Positions 1 to 6,786 of a stretch of DNA of 37,703 nucleotides are shown here, piece by piece; positions within the stretch are counted from its first letter, which is position 1; each line of letters starts with the position of its first letter. The notes beneath the pieces were generated by a model. That model did no database searches, was not told where the DNA came from, and saw nothing but the letters and a program-made list of their open reading frames with translations. Source of the DNA: Halomonas chromatireducens. GTDB lineage: Bacteria > Pseudomonadota > Gammaproteobacteria > Pseudomonadales > Halomonadaceae. The DNA lies in the NCBI RefSeq assembly GCF_001545155.1, contig NZ_CP014226.1:1922847-1960549 (forward strand). Reading direction: 5' to 3'. Position numbers and translations under genes: made by a program.

Positions 1-1
1 G

Positions 2-529
2 GGCAGCAAGGCCGATGCGCGTCGACAGGTGACCGGCACAGCGCCTGGCGGCGACTGGCGCGAGCGCCTGGACAGAGCACTCGACACCTCCAACCGTGCC
101 GGTGCCGCCGCCACCATCGAGCATGCCATTCGCCCGGCGCTGACCCAGTTCACCCAGGAGCTGGAGAGCCGCGGCCAGACCGCCAACGTGACCGAGGAGC
201 ATCTCGAGGGCGAAGCCCTGCCGTGCCTGACGCTGCAGGTGGACCTGGGCGAGGCCGCCAGCTTCGTCTACCAGGTGTGTCCGCACCGCATGCGCACGCC
301 GAGCTTCCTGCCGGCGGACGACGATTATTACGTGCGCCTTGACGTCTACCTGGCAGAAGGCGGCCTGGAGAAGGATCTCAACGGCTTTACCCGTGGCCAG
401 GTCATTGCCGATGTGCTGTCGGAATACGAGCGCCACCTGCACTTCCTGGCACTCGCCGGCCAGGGCGGTTATGTACAGGCCATGCCTGGATCGGTAGGGG
501 AACCGCCGCAGGATGCCAACCCCGCCTGA
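2..529 (+). CDS. betT: BetT-type choline transporter, C-terminal fragment
   Basis: The frame is open to the left edge of the window, so this is the 3' end of a longer gene; a GTG at 29 exists but is probably internal. The visible 175 residues look like the cytoplasmic C-terminal regulatory domain of high-affinity choline transporters of the BCCT family (BetT). In particular the segment YYVRLDVYLAEGG, then a DLNGFTRGQVIADVLSEYER stretch and HLHFLAL, match the YERHMHFLH-type ending known from that family. BetT imports choline by H+ symport for conversion to the osmoprotectant glycine betaine, and this domain is involved in osmotic activation. The membrane part must lie upstream of the window. 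A strong hairpin terminator follows 20 bp after the stop. The family call rests on the tail only. Confidence 0.8.
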   Translation, partial: GSKADARRQVTGTAPGGDWRERLDRALDTSNRAGAAATIEHAIRPALTQFTQELESRGQTANVTEEHLEGEALPCLTLQVDLGEAASFVYQVCPHRMRTPSFLPADDDYYVRLDVYLAEGGLEKDLNGFTRGQVIADVLSEYERHLHFLALAGQGGYVQAMPGSVGEPPQDANPA

Positions 530-549
530 GGACACATAACACCTGCTAC

Positions 550-577
550 GGCGGCGCCCCAGGGCGCCGCCTTTTTT
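550..577 (+). terminator. Rho-independent terminator of betT
   Basis: A perfect 10-bp GC stem (550-559 with 562-571, GGCGGCGCCC/GGGCGCCGCC) is followed by six T at 572-577 on the plus strand. It ends the betT transcript before the convergent yjbQ gene. Confidence 0.9.
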
Positions 578-585
578 GTCTGGGC

Positions 586-1005
586 CTATTCTCCCTGCAG
601 GGTGGCAATGAGCCGCCGCGACCCGCCGTGATCGCGATGTTCGCCGAGCCAGATGCCCTGCCAGGTCCCCAGCGCCAGGCGACCGTCGCGCACCGCCAAG
701 TTGAGCTGGGTGCCGAGCAGGCTGGCGCAGACGTGGGCGGGCATGTCATCCGGACCCTCCAGGGTGTGGCGGAAATAGGGAAGATCCCCGGGGATGCGCT
801 CGCGCAGGAAGGCATCCAGGTCATGGCGCACGTCCGGGTCAGCGTTCTCGTTGAGAGTCAGCGAGGCCGAGGTGTGCAGCAGCTGCAGGTGCAGCAGCCC
901 GATCGATACCTCGGCCAGCCCGGACACACCCTCGGCTACCTCCCCGGTGATCAGGTGAAAGCCCCGCGAACGCGGGGCCAGTCGAAGCTCCCGTTGTTGC
1001 CACAT
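586..1005 (-). CDS. yjbQ: YjbQ/UPF0047 family protein
   Basis: This is a 139-residue protein of the YjbQ (UPF0047) family, whose E. coli member is often annotated as a secondary thiamine-phosphate synthase; its physiological role is not settled. Family features visible are the N-terminal [19 protein letters not shown], the central [20 protein letters not shown], and the C-terminal [18 protein letters not shown], with the conserved histidines of the presumed active site. I chose the ATG at 1005 because it is preceded by GGAGAGG at proper spacing and gives the family's usual length. The longer frame to 1074 would add 23 residues with no family resemblance. It lies downstream of the cupin gene on the same strand, separated by a hairpin. 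Confidence 0.88.
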   Translation of the reverse strand: MWQQRELRLAPRSRGFHLITGEVAEGVSGLAEVSIGLLHLQLLHTSASLTLNENADPDVRHDLDAFLRERIPGDLPYFRHTLEGPDDMPAHVCASLLGTQLNLAVRDGRLALGTWQGIWLGEHRDHGGSRRLIATLQGE

Positions 1006-1066
1006 AAAGCGCCCTCTCCAATCAGATAGTGTCCTCCGCCATGCTAACCTGCTGCAGCGCCATGAC

Positions 1067-1100
1067 AAGCGCACCGCCTGCCAGTGCAGGCGGTGCGCTT
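1067..1100 (-). terminator. Hairpin terminator after the cupin gene
   Basis: There is a 14-bp perfect inverted repeat, AAGCGCACCGCCTG at 1067-1080 and its complement at 1087-1100, with a 6-base loop. It lies 37 bp beyond the cupin stop on the minus strand. The arms start with AA and end with TT, but there is no long T tract, so termination may be partial or bidirectional. Confidence 0.6.
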
Positions 1101-1137
1101 GCTCTCGCCAGTTGCAAGGGTCAGCAATTGCGAGGGC

Positions 1138-1632
1138 TCAGTTGCGAGGGTCGTCCACCGGATCGATGTACTCGATGCCCCAGGGGCCTTCACCGTGCAG
1201 CTGGATGATTGTCTCTCCCTCGGCATAGCCGAACATGGCATCACCTGGCGCCATGATGGCGTAGCCTCCCACTGGCAGCTCCTGCGTGGCATCGGGATCG
1301 AACGTCTCGCCATGGGCGAAGTGCAAGGTGCCTTCGAGCACCGTGACCCGTTCGTAGGCTGGATGAACGTGCGGCTTTATCTCGTAGCCGTCTTCCAGTC
1401 GCAGGCGGAAGGTGAAGGGCTCCTCGGCCGAGAGGTCGCCTTCGATGATGGCGATCTCGGCCCCCTCACCCATGGAGCCCACCGGCCCCCAGGTCAAGTC
1501 GTCCGGCGTGCCCAGCACGTGGCCATCGCCATGGTAGGTCTCCGCCTGAAGCGCACCTGCTGCCAAGCCCAGCACAAGGGCCGCGGCGGTCAGGATGCCA
1601 GCCTTGTTGGTCATAACGTTGTGCTTGTTCAT
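1138..1632 (-). CDS. Secreted small cupin-domain protein
   Basis: This is a 164-residue protein. The ATG at 1632 is chosen because GAGGAG precedes it and it opens a convincing signal peptide: MNKHN, a hydrophobic stretch around residues 10-27, then an LQA/ET cleavage site. The mature part is a single cupin barrel with the metal-binding pattern KPHVHPAYERVTVLEGTLHF (two His and one Glu) followed by a second motif around ELPVGGYAIMAPGDAMFGYA. Such periplasmic cupins are of unknown or diverse function, and no substrate can be inferred. It lies 74 bp downstream of, and on the same strand as, the ArsM-like methyltransferase gene. It may therefore be co-transcribed with that gene and fall under the same putative ECF promoter. 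Confidence in the fold is high, in any specific role low. Confidence 0.75.
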   Translation of the reverse strand: MNKHNVMTNKAGILTAAALVLGLAAGALQAETYHGDGHVLGTPDDLTWGPVGSMGEGAEIAIIEGDLSAEEPFTFRLRLEDGYEIKPHVHPAYERVTVLEGTLHFAHGETFDPDATQELPVGGYAIMAPGDAMFGYAEGETIIQLHGEGPWGIEYIDPVDDPRN

Positions 1633-1706
1633 GTCACTGCTCCTCGGGTAAATCCTTTCTTGTCGGGAAATCACCGCTATTGTCGGTCAGTCACTGTCGT
1701 CGCACC

Positions 1707-2498
1707 TCACCGCTTGATCGCCAGCAGCGAGATGCTCTTGACCCCATAGGTACTGCTAGCCCCCTGGGCCGACTCGGTCAGGAAGCGGTACTCGGGGTGC
1801 TCGCGCCAGGCCTCGATGACAAGGCCAGCCGATTCGATGGCCGCACGATAGGCATCCTGCTGCAGGGCACCGCCGATGCAGGCGGCCCACAGGGTGGCGT
1901 TGCAGGAGACGCTCTCGGGAAGCGGTTTTTCGGTGACGATATCGGCCAGCGCCAGGCGTCCGCCGGGCTTCAGCACCCGCGCAGCCTCGGCGAAGACCCT
2001 TGGCTTGTCCGCCGACAGGTTGATGACGCCATTACTGATGACCGCATCGATACTGCCATCGGAGAAGGGCGGCGATTCGATATAGCCGGCGTGGAACTCG
2101 ACGTTGGAGAAGCCCGCGTCCCCGGCCAGGCGGGTTGCCTTCTCCCGCTGTGCCGCGGTCATGTCGAGCCCCTCGACACGCCCCCCGGCGCCTACCGCCA
2201 GGGCGGCGATCAGGCTGTCCATGCCGGAGCCGCTGCCGAGGTCCAGCACCGACTCGCCGGGACGCAGCGCCACCAGATCGAAGAAGTGGCCGACACCGGC
2301 GAAGGAGCCGATGGCCGCGGCCGGAATCCGGTCGAGCGCCGCCGGGTCATAGCCCAGTCGTTCGGCCAGTCCACGGCCCATCTCGAAATGAAAGTCATGA
2401 TCCGGTGTCTCTGCCACCTCGTGATACATCGCCTTGACCCGCTCCTCCAGCTCGCTTCGATTCACCGCGGCGGGTGTCGCTTGTGCGCTGATAGCCAT
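1707..2498 (-). CDS. ArsM-like SAM-dependent methyltransferase
   Basis: This is a 263-residue class I methyltransferase. SAM motif I is SVLDLGSGSG at residues 83-92, the acidic end of beta-2 is GLDMT near 110, and motif III is LKPGGRLALADIV near 177-188. The overall layout follows the arsenite methyltransferase (ArsM) group: a short N-terminal YHEVAE helix, an LGY segment, DLGSGSGMDSL, then WAACIGGALQ. It keeps cysteines at about 199 and 207, but not the Cys-rich N-terminal segment typical of proven ArsM enzymes, so arsenic methylation is not established. ATG 2498 is preceded by AGGAGAG; the upstream extension to 2561 has no family character. It is transcribed away from the ECF sigma gene and is paralogous to the methyltransferase domain at 3676 (shared GSFAGVG segment). 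Confidence 0.8.
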   Translation of the reverse strand: MAISAQATPAAVNRSELEERVKAMYHEVAETPDHDFHFEMGRGLAERLGYDPAALDRIPAAAIGSFAGVGHFFDLVALRPGESVLDLGSGSGMDSLIAALAVGAGGRVEGLDMTAAQREKATRLAGDAGFSNVEFHAGYIESPPFSDGSIDAVISNGVINLSADKPRVFAEAARVLKPGGRLALADIVTEKPLPESVSCNATLWAACIGGALQQDAYRAAIESAGLVIEAWREHPEYRFLTESAQGASSTYGVKSISLLAIKR

Positions 2499-2524
2499 GG
2501 TCGCTCTCCTCTTTGGCTGATTCG

Positions 2525-2546
2525 ACACGACGTCGAGTCGTCGTGT
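2525..2546. repeat. Inverted repeat in the leader of the ArsM-like gene
   Basis: ACACGACG at 2525-2532 and its complement CGTCGTGT at 2539-2546 flank a 6-base spacer. If the minus-strand promoter at 2555-2581 is real, this palindrome lies at or just after the transcription start. It could be an operator or a leader hairpin. No T tract follows. Confidence 0.45.
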
Positions 2547-2554
2547 GCCCCAAG

Positions 2555-2581
2555 GACGCACCGACGCCCGTCATTGTTCCC
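2555..2581 (-). promoter_or_regulatory. Putative ECF promoter for the methyltransferase gene
   Basis: Read on the minus strand, GGGAAC (complement of 2576-2581) is followed after exactly 17 nt by CGTC (complement of 2555-2558). This resembles the -35 GGAAC and -10 CGTC elements of many ECF sigma factors. It lies 57 bp upstream of the ATG at 2498. An element with the same two boxes and the same spacing lies on the plus strand at 2604-2630. Confidence 0.5.
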
Positions 2582-2603
2582 AGAGATGACCGCCGCTTGA
2601 AGC

Positions 2604-2630
2604 GGGAACCCTTGCGGCCCGTGCCGCGTC
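2604..2630 (+). promoter_or_regulatory. Putative autoregulatory ECF promoter
   Basis: GGGAAC at 2604-2609 is followed after 17 nt by CGTC at 2627-2630, the same arrangement as the divergent element at 2555-2581. It lies upstream of all candidate starts of the sigma gene (2672, 2690, 2768), as expected for an ECF factor that transcribes its own operon. No experimental start site is known. Confidence 0.5.
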
Positions 2631-2767
2631 CTTGCCACAAACGCGATTTGCCCGCTGCCCTGGGACGTTCCATGCTCAAGAGGTGCCCAATGACCCGCAC
2701 CAGCCAGCTCACCCGCCGCTCGACGGCATGGCTTGCTCCGTTTCGGCGGGTCGAACCGGGGGATGTC

Positions 2768-3397
2768 ATGACATTCCGCGACGCCACCCATCGGCGGCAG
2801 TGGTTCGAACAGCGCCTGGAGCCCTTGATGGATCGGCTCTACGGAACGGCGCTGCGCCTGACCCGCAACCCCGACGATGCCGAGGATATCGTCGCCGAGG
2901 CAGTGGTCAGGGCCTGGACACGGCTCGACAAGCTGCGCGACCCTGAGCGCTTCGACGCCTGGCTGTTTCATATCCTGACAAACACCTTCATCAGCGAGTG
3001 GCGCCGACGTCAGAGTCGCCCCCGGGCCGCAGCCGATAGTGACACCGCTGCGCCGGACGATCTCGATGCCGACGGCTTCACCCTGTTCCAGCAGCTGCAT
3101 CAGCCCTTCCTGCTCTGGTGGGGCAGCCTGGAGGATCAGTTCTTCAACAGCCTGCTCCAGGAGGAAATGCAGGAGGCGCTGGATGCGCTTCCCGACCCGT
3201 ACCGGGTCACGATTGTGCTGGTTGAGGTGCAGGGTTATACGTATGAAGAGGTGTCCGGCCTGCTCGGTATTCCGCTGGGTACCGTCCGCTCACGGCTGAA
3301 CCGGGCACGCTCGCTGCTGCAGAAACGGCTCTGGCAACAGGCCAAGGAAGTCGGTATGGCAGCCGGCCATACCGACAAGGGAGGGCAGAAGCCATGA
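2768..3397 (+). CDS. ECF-type RNA polymerase sigma factor
   Basis: This is a 209-residue sigma-70 family ECF factor. Region 2 is visible as RLYGTALRLTRNPDDAEDIV, then an AVVRAWTRL helix and FDAWLFHILTNTFISEWRRR. Region 4 is LDALPDPYRVTIVLVEVQG, then YTYEEVSGLLGIPLGTVRSR, a helix-turn-helix, ending LNRARSLLQKRL. ATG 2768 is chosen because a GGGGGA lies just upstream and it gives a normal ECF N-terminus; in-frame ATGs at 2690 (with AGAGG before it) and 2672 are alternatives. Its stop overlaps the next gene's start (ATGA), so it is translationally coupled to the zinc-finger anti-sigma factor. The operon continues into the methyltransferase/MerC-like fusion, suggesting these are its targets. The inducing signal is unknown. 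Confidence 0.92.
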   Translation: MTFRDATHRRQWFEQRLEPLMDRLYGTALRLTRNPDDAEDIVAEAVVRAWTRLDKLRDPERFDAWLFHILTNTFISEWRRRQSRPRAAADSDTAAPDDLDADGFTLFQQLHQPFLLWWGSLEDQFFNSLLQEEMQEALDALPDPYRVTIVLVEVQGYTYEEVSGLLGIPLGTVRSRLNRARSLLQKRLWQQAKEVGMAAGHTDKGGQKP

Positions 3398-3657
3398 GCC
3401 CGAGAGACTTGAGCTGCGAGGAGGTCATCGAGCGGCTCTTCGACTATCTCGACCGGGAGCTGGACCACCAGCAGACGGCCGAAATCGAGCGGCACCTGTC
3501 CCGCTGTCGCGACTGCTTCACGCGGGCCGAATTCGAAAAACGACTACGGGCCAGGGTGGCGGCATCCGGCACGGTCAAGGCACCGCCTCAGCTATATCGC
3601 CGCATCGGCAGCCTGCTGGACAGGTTCGACGATGACGAGCCGGACAGGTCCCACTGA
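3394..3657 (+). CDS. Zinc-finger anti-sigma factor
   Basis: This is an 87-residue cytoplasmic protein with the ZAS (zf-HC2) signature: Cys8, then His34-x3-Cys38-x2-Cys41 in ERHLSRCRDCF. Such proteins sequester the partner ECF factor and often release it when zinc is lost or the cysteines are oxidised or modified by metals. No transmembrane helix is visible, so the sensor is probably soluble and responds to a cytoplasmic signal. The start codon overlaps the sigma stop by four bases (ATGA). The methyltransferase fusion follows 18 bp after its stop behind a near-perfect ribosome binding site. Confidence 0.9.
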   Translation: MSPRDLSCEEVIERLFDYLDRELDHQQTAEIERHLSRCRDCFTRAEFEKRLRARVAASGTVKAPPQLYRRIGSLLDRFDDDEPDRSH

Positions 3658-3675
3658 GCCCGAAGGAGGTCCCTC

Positions 3676-4908
3676 ATGGTGGCCCTACTGGGGTATTCAC
3701 GACAGCAGATCGTCTCGGCGGTCCAGGACATGTACCCCGCCGTGGCCGAGGCGCCCGCCTCGCCCTTTCACTTTCCTGTCGGCGGTAAGGCCAGCGAACA
3801 GCTCGGCTATCCGGCGGAGTACACGGCCGAGCTGCCACCAGCGTTGCTCGGCTCCTTCGCCGGGGTCGGCTACCCCTTTCGGGCCGATGCCATCCGGCCC
3901 GGCGACACGGTTCTCGACATCGGCGCCGGTGCCGGCAACGACTCGCTGATTGCCAGTCGCATCGTCGGCCCCGCCGGTCGGGTGATCGCCCTTGACCTCA
4001 CCGCCGCCATGACCCGCAAGCTCAAGCAATCCGCCGAACGCAGCGACACCGGCAATCTCGACGTGGTGCAGGCCTCGGCGGAACAGCTGCCGCTGCCCGA
4101 TGCCAGCATCGACGCCATCACCAGCAACGGCGCCCTCAACCTGGTGCCGGACAAGCGGCGCGCCGTCGCCGAGATGTTTCGCGTCCTGCGTTCAAACGGT
4201 CGCCTGCAGCTTGCCGACGTGGTCATTCATCGTCCGGTCTCGGTGGACTGTCACGACGATCCGCGGCTATGGGTCGAATGCGTGGTGGGCGCCACGATAA
4301 GGGAGGACCTGATCGCGCTGTTCGAAGACGCCGGGTTCGAGGAGGTGGCGACGGTGGGCAGCCATGACTATTTCGCCCTGAGCCCCAGCGCCCAGACCCG
4401 GGAGGTTGCGGAGAGCTTCGGCGCCCACTCCATCGAACTCGGCATGCGCCGCGGCGAGCGGGCGCCCTCCCTGCCCCGCCAATGGTTGAGACGACTCGAT
4501 CCGCGGCGCTGGCTGCTGCGACTTCGCCGCCGCGGCCTGCTGGGGCTGTCGGCACTGGGTCTCGCCCTGCTGAGTTGCTATGGCACCATGGCGCTGGTTG
4601 GCCTGCTGCCACTGCTGGGCATCGGCCTGGCGCTGCATGAGGGCGCCTGGGCCGGCACCATCGCCGCCTTCGTGCTGCTCACCCTGGTGGCGCTGGCCGG
4701 CGGCTACCGGTACCACCGCGCCATCAGCCCGACACTGCTGGCGGCAGCGGGCAGTGCGGCCGTTCTCTACGCCCTGTTCATCGATTACCGGGCGTGGGTG
4801 GAGCTGCTCGGCTTCGTGGTACTGGGCGGCGCGGCATTCTGGGATCTCCGCCAGCGACGACGACAGGAAATCAGGGTGCTGGGGCTGGATCAGCCCTCGG
4901 TCGAATGA
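3676..4908 (+). CDS. Methyltransferase fused to MerC-like membrane domain
   Basis: This is a 410-residue fusion. Residues 10-245 form an ArsM-like SAM methyltransferase: motif I DTVLDIGAGAGNDSL near 77-91, ALDLT near 105, SIDAITSNGALNLVP near 144, and cysteines at about 192 and 202 in a DCHDD...LWVECVVGA context. After a strongly basic linker (RRLDPRRWLLRLRRR) come about four hydrophobic helices at roughly 287-320, 323-343, 348-370 and 373-389, ending in WDLRQRRRQ. This part resembles MerC-family mercuric transport proteins and has one membrane cysteine (about 301, SCYGT). The start is fixed by AAGGAGGT eight bases upstream. Third gene of the ECF operon. A plausible job is modifying and moving a metal or metalloid, but the substrate is unknown. 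The last 38 bp overlap the convergent Hen1-like gene. Confidence 0.82.
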   Translation: MVALLGYSRQQIVSAVQDMYPAVAEAPASPFHFPVGGKASEQLGYPAEYTAELPPALLGSFAGVGYPFRADAIRPGDTVLDIGAGAGNDSLIASRIVGPAGRVIALDLTAAMTRKLKQSAERSDTGNLDVVQASAEQLPLPDASIDAITSNGALNLVPDKRRAVAEMFRVLRSNGRLQLADVVIHRPVSVDCHDDPRLWVECVVGATIREDLIALFEDAGFEEVATVGSHDYFALSPSAQTREVAESFGAHSIELGMRRGERAPSLPRQWLRRLDPRRWLLRLRRRGLLGLSALGLALLSCYGTMALVGLLPLLGIGLALHEGAWAGTIAAFVLLTLVALAGGYRYHRAISPTLLAAAGSAAVLYALFIDYRAWVELLGFVVLGGAAFWDLRQRRRQEIRVLGLDQPSVE

Positions 4909-5503
4909 AATGAGCCAGCTGGGTCGGCTGGCCCAGCTCGGGATGCCATTCGCCAATGCCCGACAAGGTCACGCGGTATCCATTGCGATGTGCGACACCC
5001 CAGGCCCAGTCACGAAAGCGGTCACGCGTCCATTCGAAACGGTGGTCAGGATCGCGAAACTCGCCACGAGCCAGCCCGAACAGCGGATTGTAGTCGTGGT
5101 TGGGTGTGGTCAGCACCAGCAGACCAGGCTGCAGTACCCCGAAAACGCATCGCTCCACCTGAGACAGGGTCTCCGGCGGCACGTGCTCGATGGTTTCCAC
5201 CATCGCGGCGGCATCGAAGCCGACCAGTGACGCCTGAGGTTCAGCGTAGGAGCCGCATACCAGCCTCAGCCGCCCCTGCTCCGCCTCGGGCCAGTCACCC
5301 AGTCGCAGCTGCGCCTGAGCCAGCAGCTCGCCAGACTGCTCCAGCCCCACCAGGGTCTCGAACTGGGGTTCGTGCAGCAGATACAGAAGCAGCGTGCCGG
5401 TGCCACACCCCAGATCCAGCACCCGGCGCGCACCGCTGGCACGCAACTGGCCGGCAACGTGCTGCAGGCGTTGCTGATGCAGGTCCAGATCCTCGAGGTC
5501 CAT
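4871..5503 (-). CDS. Hen1-like 3'-terminal RNA 2'-O-methyltransferase domain
   Basis: This is a 210-residue stand-alone methyltransferase. SAM motif I is VLDLGCGTGTLLL at about 28-40. The Hen1 hallmark ExxEH is present as E103-TI-E106-H107, and a further His follows at 154 in RDPDHRFEWTR. These correspond to the Mn2+-binding Glu, Glu, His, His set of Hen1 RNA ribose methyltransferases. The string LLVLTTPNHDYNPLFG is also typical of that family. Known bacterial Hen1 proteins are about twice as long and are paired with a Pnkp repair ligase; neither the N-terminal half nor a Pnkp gene is present here. ATG 5503 follows AAGGAG; the frame extends to 5542 without support. Its 3' end overlaps the convergent membrane fusion gene by 38 bp. 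RNA substrate unknown. Confidence 0.8.
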   Translation of the reverse strand: MDLEDLDLHQQRLQHVAGQLRASGARRVLDLGCGTGTLLLYLLHEPQFETLVGLEQSGELLAQAQLRLGDWPEAEQGRLRLVCGSYAEPQASLVGFDAAAMVETIEHVPPETLSQVERCVFGVLQPGLLVLTTPNHDYNPLFGLARGEFRDPDHRFEWTRDRFRDWAWGVAHRNGYRVTLSGIGEWHPELGQPTQLAHFIRPRADPAPAP

Positions 5504-5565
5504 GTCGACGCTCCTTCTTTCGAAGCGAGAAGCATGAAGCATAGCGCCGTATCGTTGTAGTGAAG

Positions 5566-5590
5566 AAAAAAAAACGCGGCAATAGCCGCG
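5566..5590 (-). terminator. Terminator of adhP
   Basis: On the minus strand the stem CGCGGC/GCCGCG (5585-5590 with 5575-5580, loop TATT) is followed by nine T (complement of 5566-5574). It lies 39 bp past the adhP stop and separates it from the Hen1-like gene. Confidence 0.92.
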
Positions 5591-5628
5591 CCTGAAAATC
5601 GCCGCTACGGGCGACGAGAGAGCAACGC

Positions 5629-6657
5629 TCAGCTTGCCATGTCCAGCACCACGCGCCCCTCGATCTTGCCGTCGATCATGCGCTGGAAGACGTCGTTGAT
5701 GTTCTCCAGGCGGTCGGTGCTTACCGTGGCCTTGACCTTGCCTTCTCCAGCGAAATCCAGCGACTCCTGAAGGTCCTGGCGGGTACCGACGATGGAGCCA
5801 CGGATGGTGATACCGTTGAGCACGGTTTCGAAGATCGGCAGGGGGAAATCACCGGGTGGCAGGCCATTGAGAACCAGGGTGCCTCCCCGACGCAACATGC
5901 CCTGGGCCTGATCGAAGGCCTTGGGCGATACTGCCGTCACCAGGGCTCCATGCGCACCACCGATTGCCTGCTTGAGGTAGGTGGCGGGATCGGTCTTGAG
6001 CGCATTGACCGTGACAGTCGCTCCCAAGCGTTCCGCCAGGGCCAGCTTGCCATCGTCGATATCCACCGCGGCCACGTTGAGCCCCATCGCCTTGGCATAC
6101 TGGACTGCCATGTGGCCCAGGCCACCGATACCGGAGATCACCACCCACTGCCCCGGACGGGTATCGGTCATCTTCAGCCCCTTGTAGACCGTGACTCCCG
6201 CACATAGCACCGGGGCGACCTCGAGGAAATCGATGTTATCCGGCAATAACCCGACGAAGCCGGCATCCGCCAGGGTGTAGTCGGCAAAGCCGCCGTTGAC
6301 CGAGTATCCCGTATTCTGCTGGGATTCACACAGCGTCTCCCAGCCACCCAGGCAGTGTTCACAGTAGCCGCAGGCTGAATAGAGCCAGGGCACGCCGACC
6401 CGGTCACCTTCCTTGACATGCTTGACCCCCTGGCCAACTGCCACGATATGGCCCACGCCCTCATGCCCCGGAATGAAGGGCGGGCTGGGCTTGACCGGCC
6501 AGTCGCCGTGGGCGGCATGCAGGTCGGTATGACATACCCCCGACGCGGCAACCTTGACCAGTATTTCACCAGCCTGCGGCCGCGGAACGTCGACCTCCTC
6601 GATGGCCAGCGGCTCGCCGAACTGACGCACCACGGCGGCTTTCATCGTCTTATCCAT
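5629..6657 (-). CDS. adhP: Zinc-dependent alcohol dehydrogenase AdhP
   Basis: This is a 342-residue medium-chain NAD-dependent alcohol dehydrogenase of the AdhP (ethanol/propanol-preferring) type. Catalytic-zinc residues are seen in [18 protein letters not shown] and the following PGHEGVGHI. The structural zinc is bound by four cysteines in [15 protein letters not shown], and the Rossmann fold carries [17 protein letters not shown] with an aspartate after beta-2 (AVDIDD), which favours NAD. It interconverts short primary alcohols and aldehydes. ATG 6657 is chosen because AGGAGA precedes it and it matches the family N-terminus [10 protein letters not shown]. It lies 129 bp downstream of the aldehyde dehydrogenase on the same strand, so the two can oxidise ethanol via acetaldehyde to acetate. 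Two hairpins in the gap may tune its expression. Confidence 0.93.
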   Translation of the reverse strand: MDKTMKAAVVRQFGEPLAIEEVDVPRPQAGEILVKVAASGVCHTDLHAAHGDWPVKPSPPFIPGHEGVGHIVAVGQGVKHVKEGDRVGVPWLYSACGYCEHCLGGWETLCESQQNTGYSVNGGFADYTLADAGFVGLLPDNIDFLEVAPVLCAGVTVYKGLKMTDTRPGQWVVISGIGGLGHMAVQYAKAMGLNVAAVDIDDGKLALAERLGATVTVNALKTDPATYLKQAIGGAHGALVTAVSPKAFDQAQGMLRRGGTLVLNGLPPGDFPLPIFETVLNGITIRGSIVGTRQDLQESLDFAGEGKVKATVSTDRLENINDVFQRMIDGKIEGRVVLDMAS

Positions 6658-6724
6658 GTCATTATCTCCTGGGTAGACAGGCGGCATTCCGCCGCCCATG
6701 GTTTAGAGCATCGCCAGGGAAGAG

Positions 6725-6779
6725 GAGCGGTAAGCCGCTCTCGATATTTCGAGGGAGCCGCCCGGCAAGGCCGGGCGGC
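6725..6779 (-). terminator. Tandem hairpins between exaC and adhP
   Basis: A 10-bp stem (GCCGCCCGGC 6757-6766 with 6770-6779) lies just after the aldehyde dehydrogenase stop, followed on the minus strand by a second small stem (GAGCGG/CCGCTC, 6725-6730 with 6735-6740). There is no T tract after either, so this is more likely an attenuating or 3'-protecting structure than a strong terminator. Confidence 0.5.
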
Positions 6780-6786
6780 CTGTGGC

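Noticed and set aside
1680..2600. 306-codon plus-strand frame opposite the ArsM-like gene
   Set aside because: It is an antisense shadow with low-complexity composition; the minus-strand methyltransferase explains the region.
3676..4908. Annotation as a proven arsenite methyltransferase or mer operon member
   Set aside because: Key ArsM cysteines are not all visible, and no arsR, arsB, merR, merA or merP gene is present, so only the folds can be claimed.
4871..5503. Complete Hen1-Pnkp RNA repair operon
   Set aside because: Only the Hen1 catalytic domain is present; neither neighbour resembles polynucleotide kinase, phosphatase or ligase.
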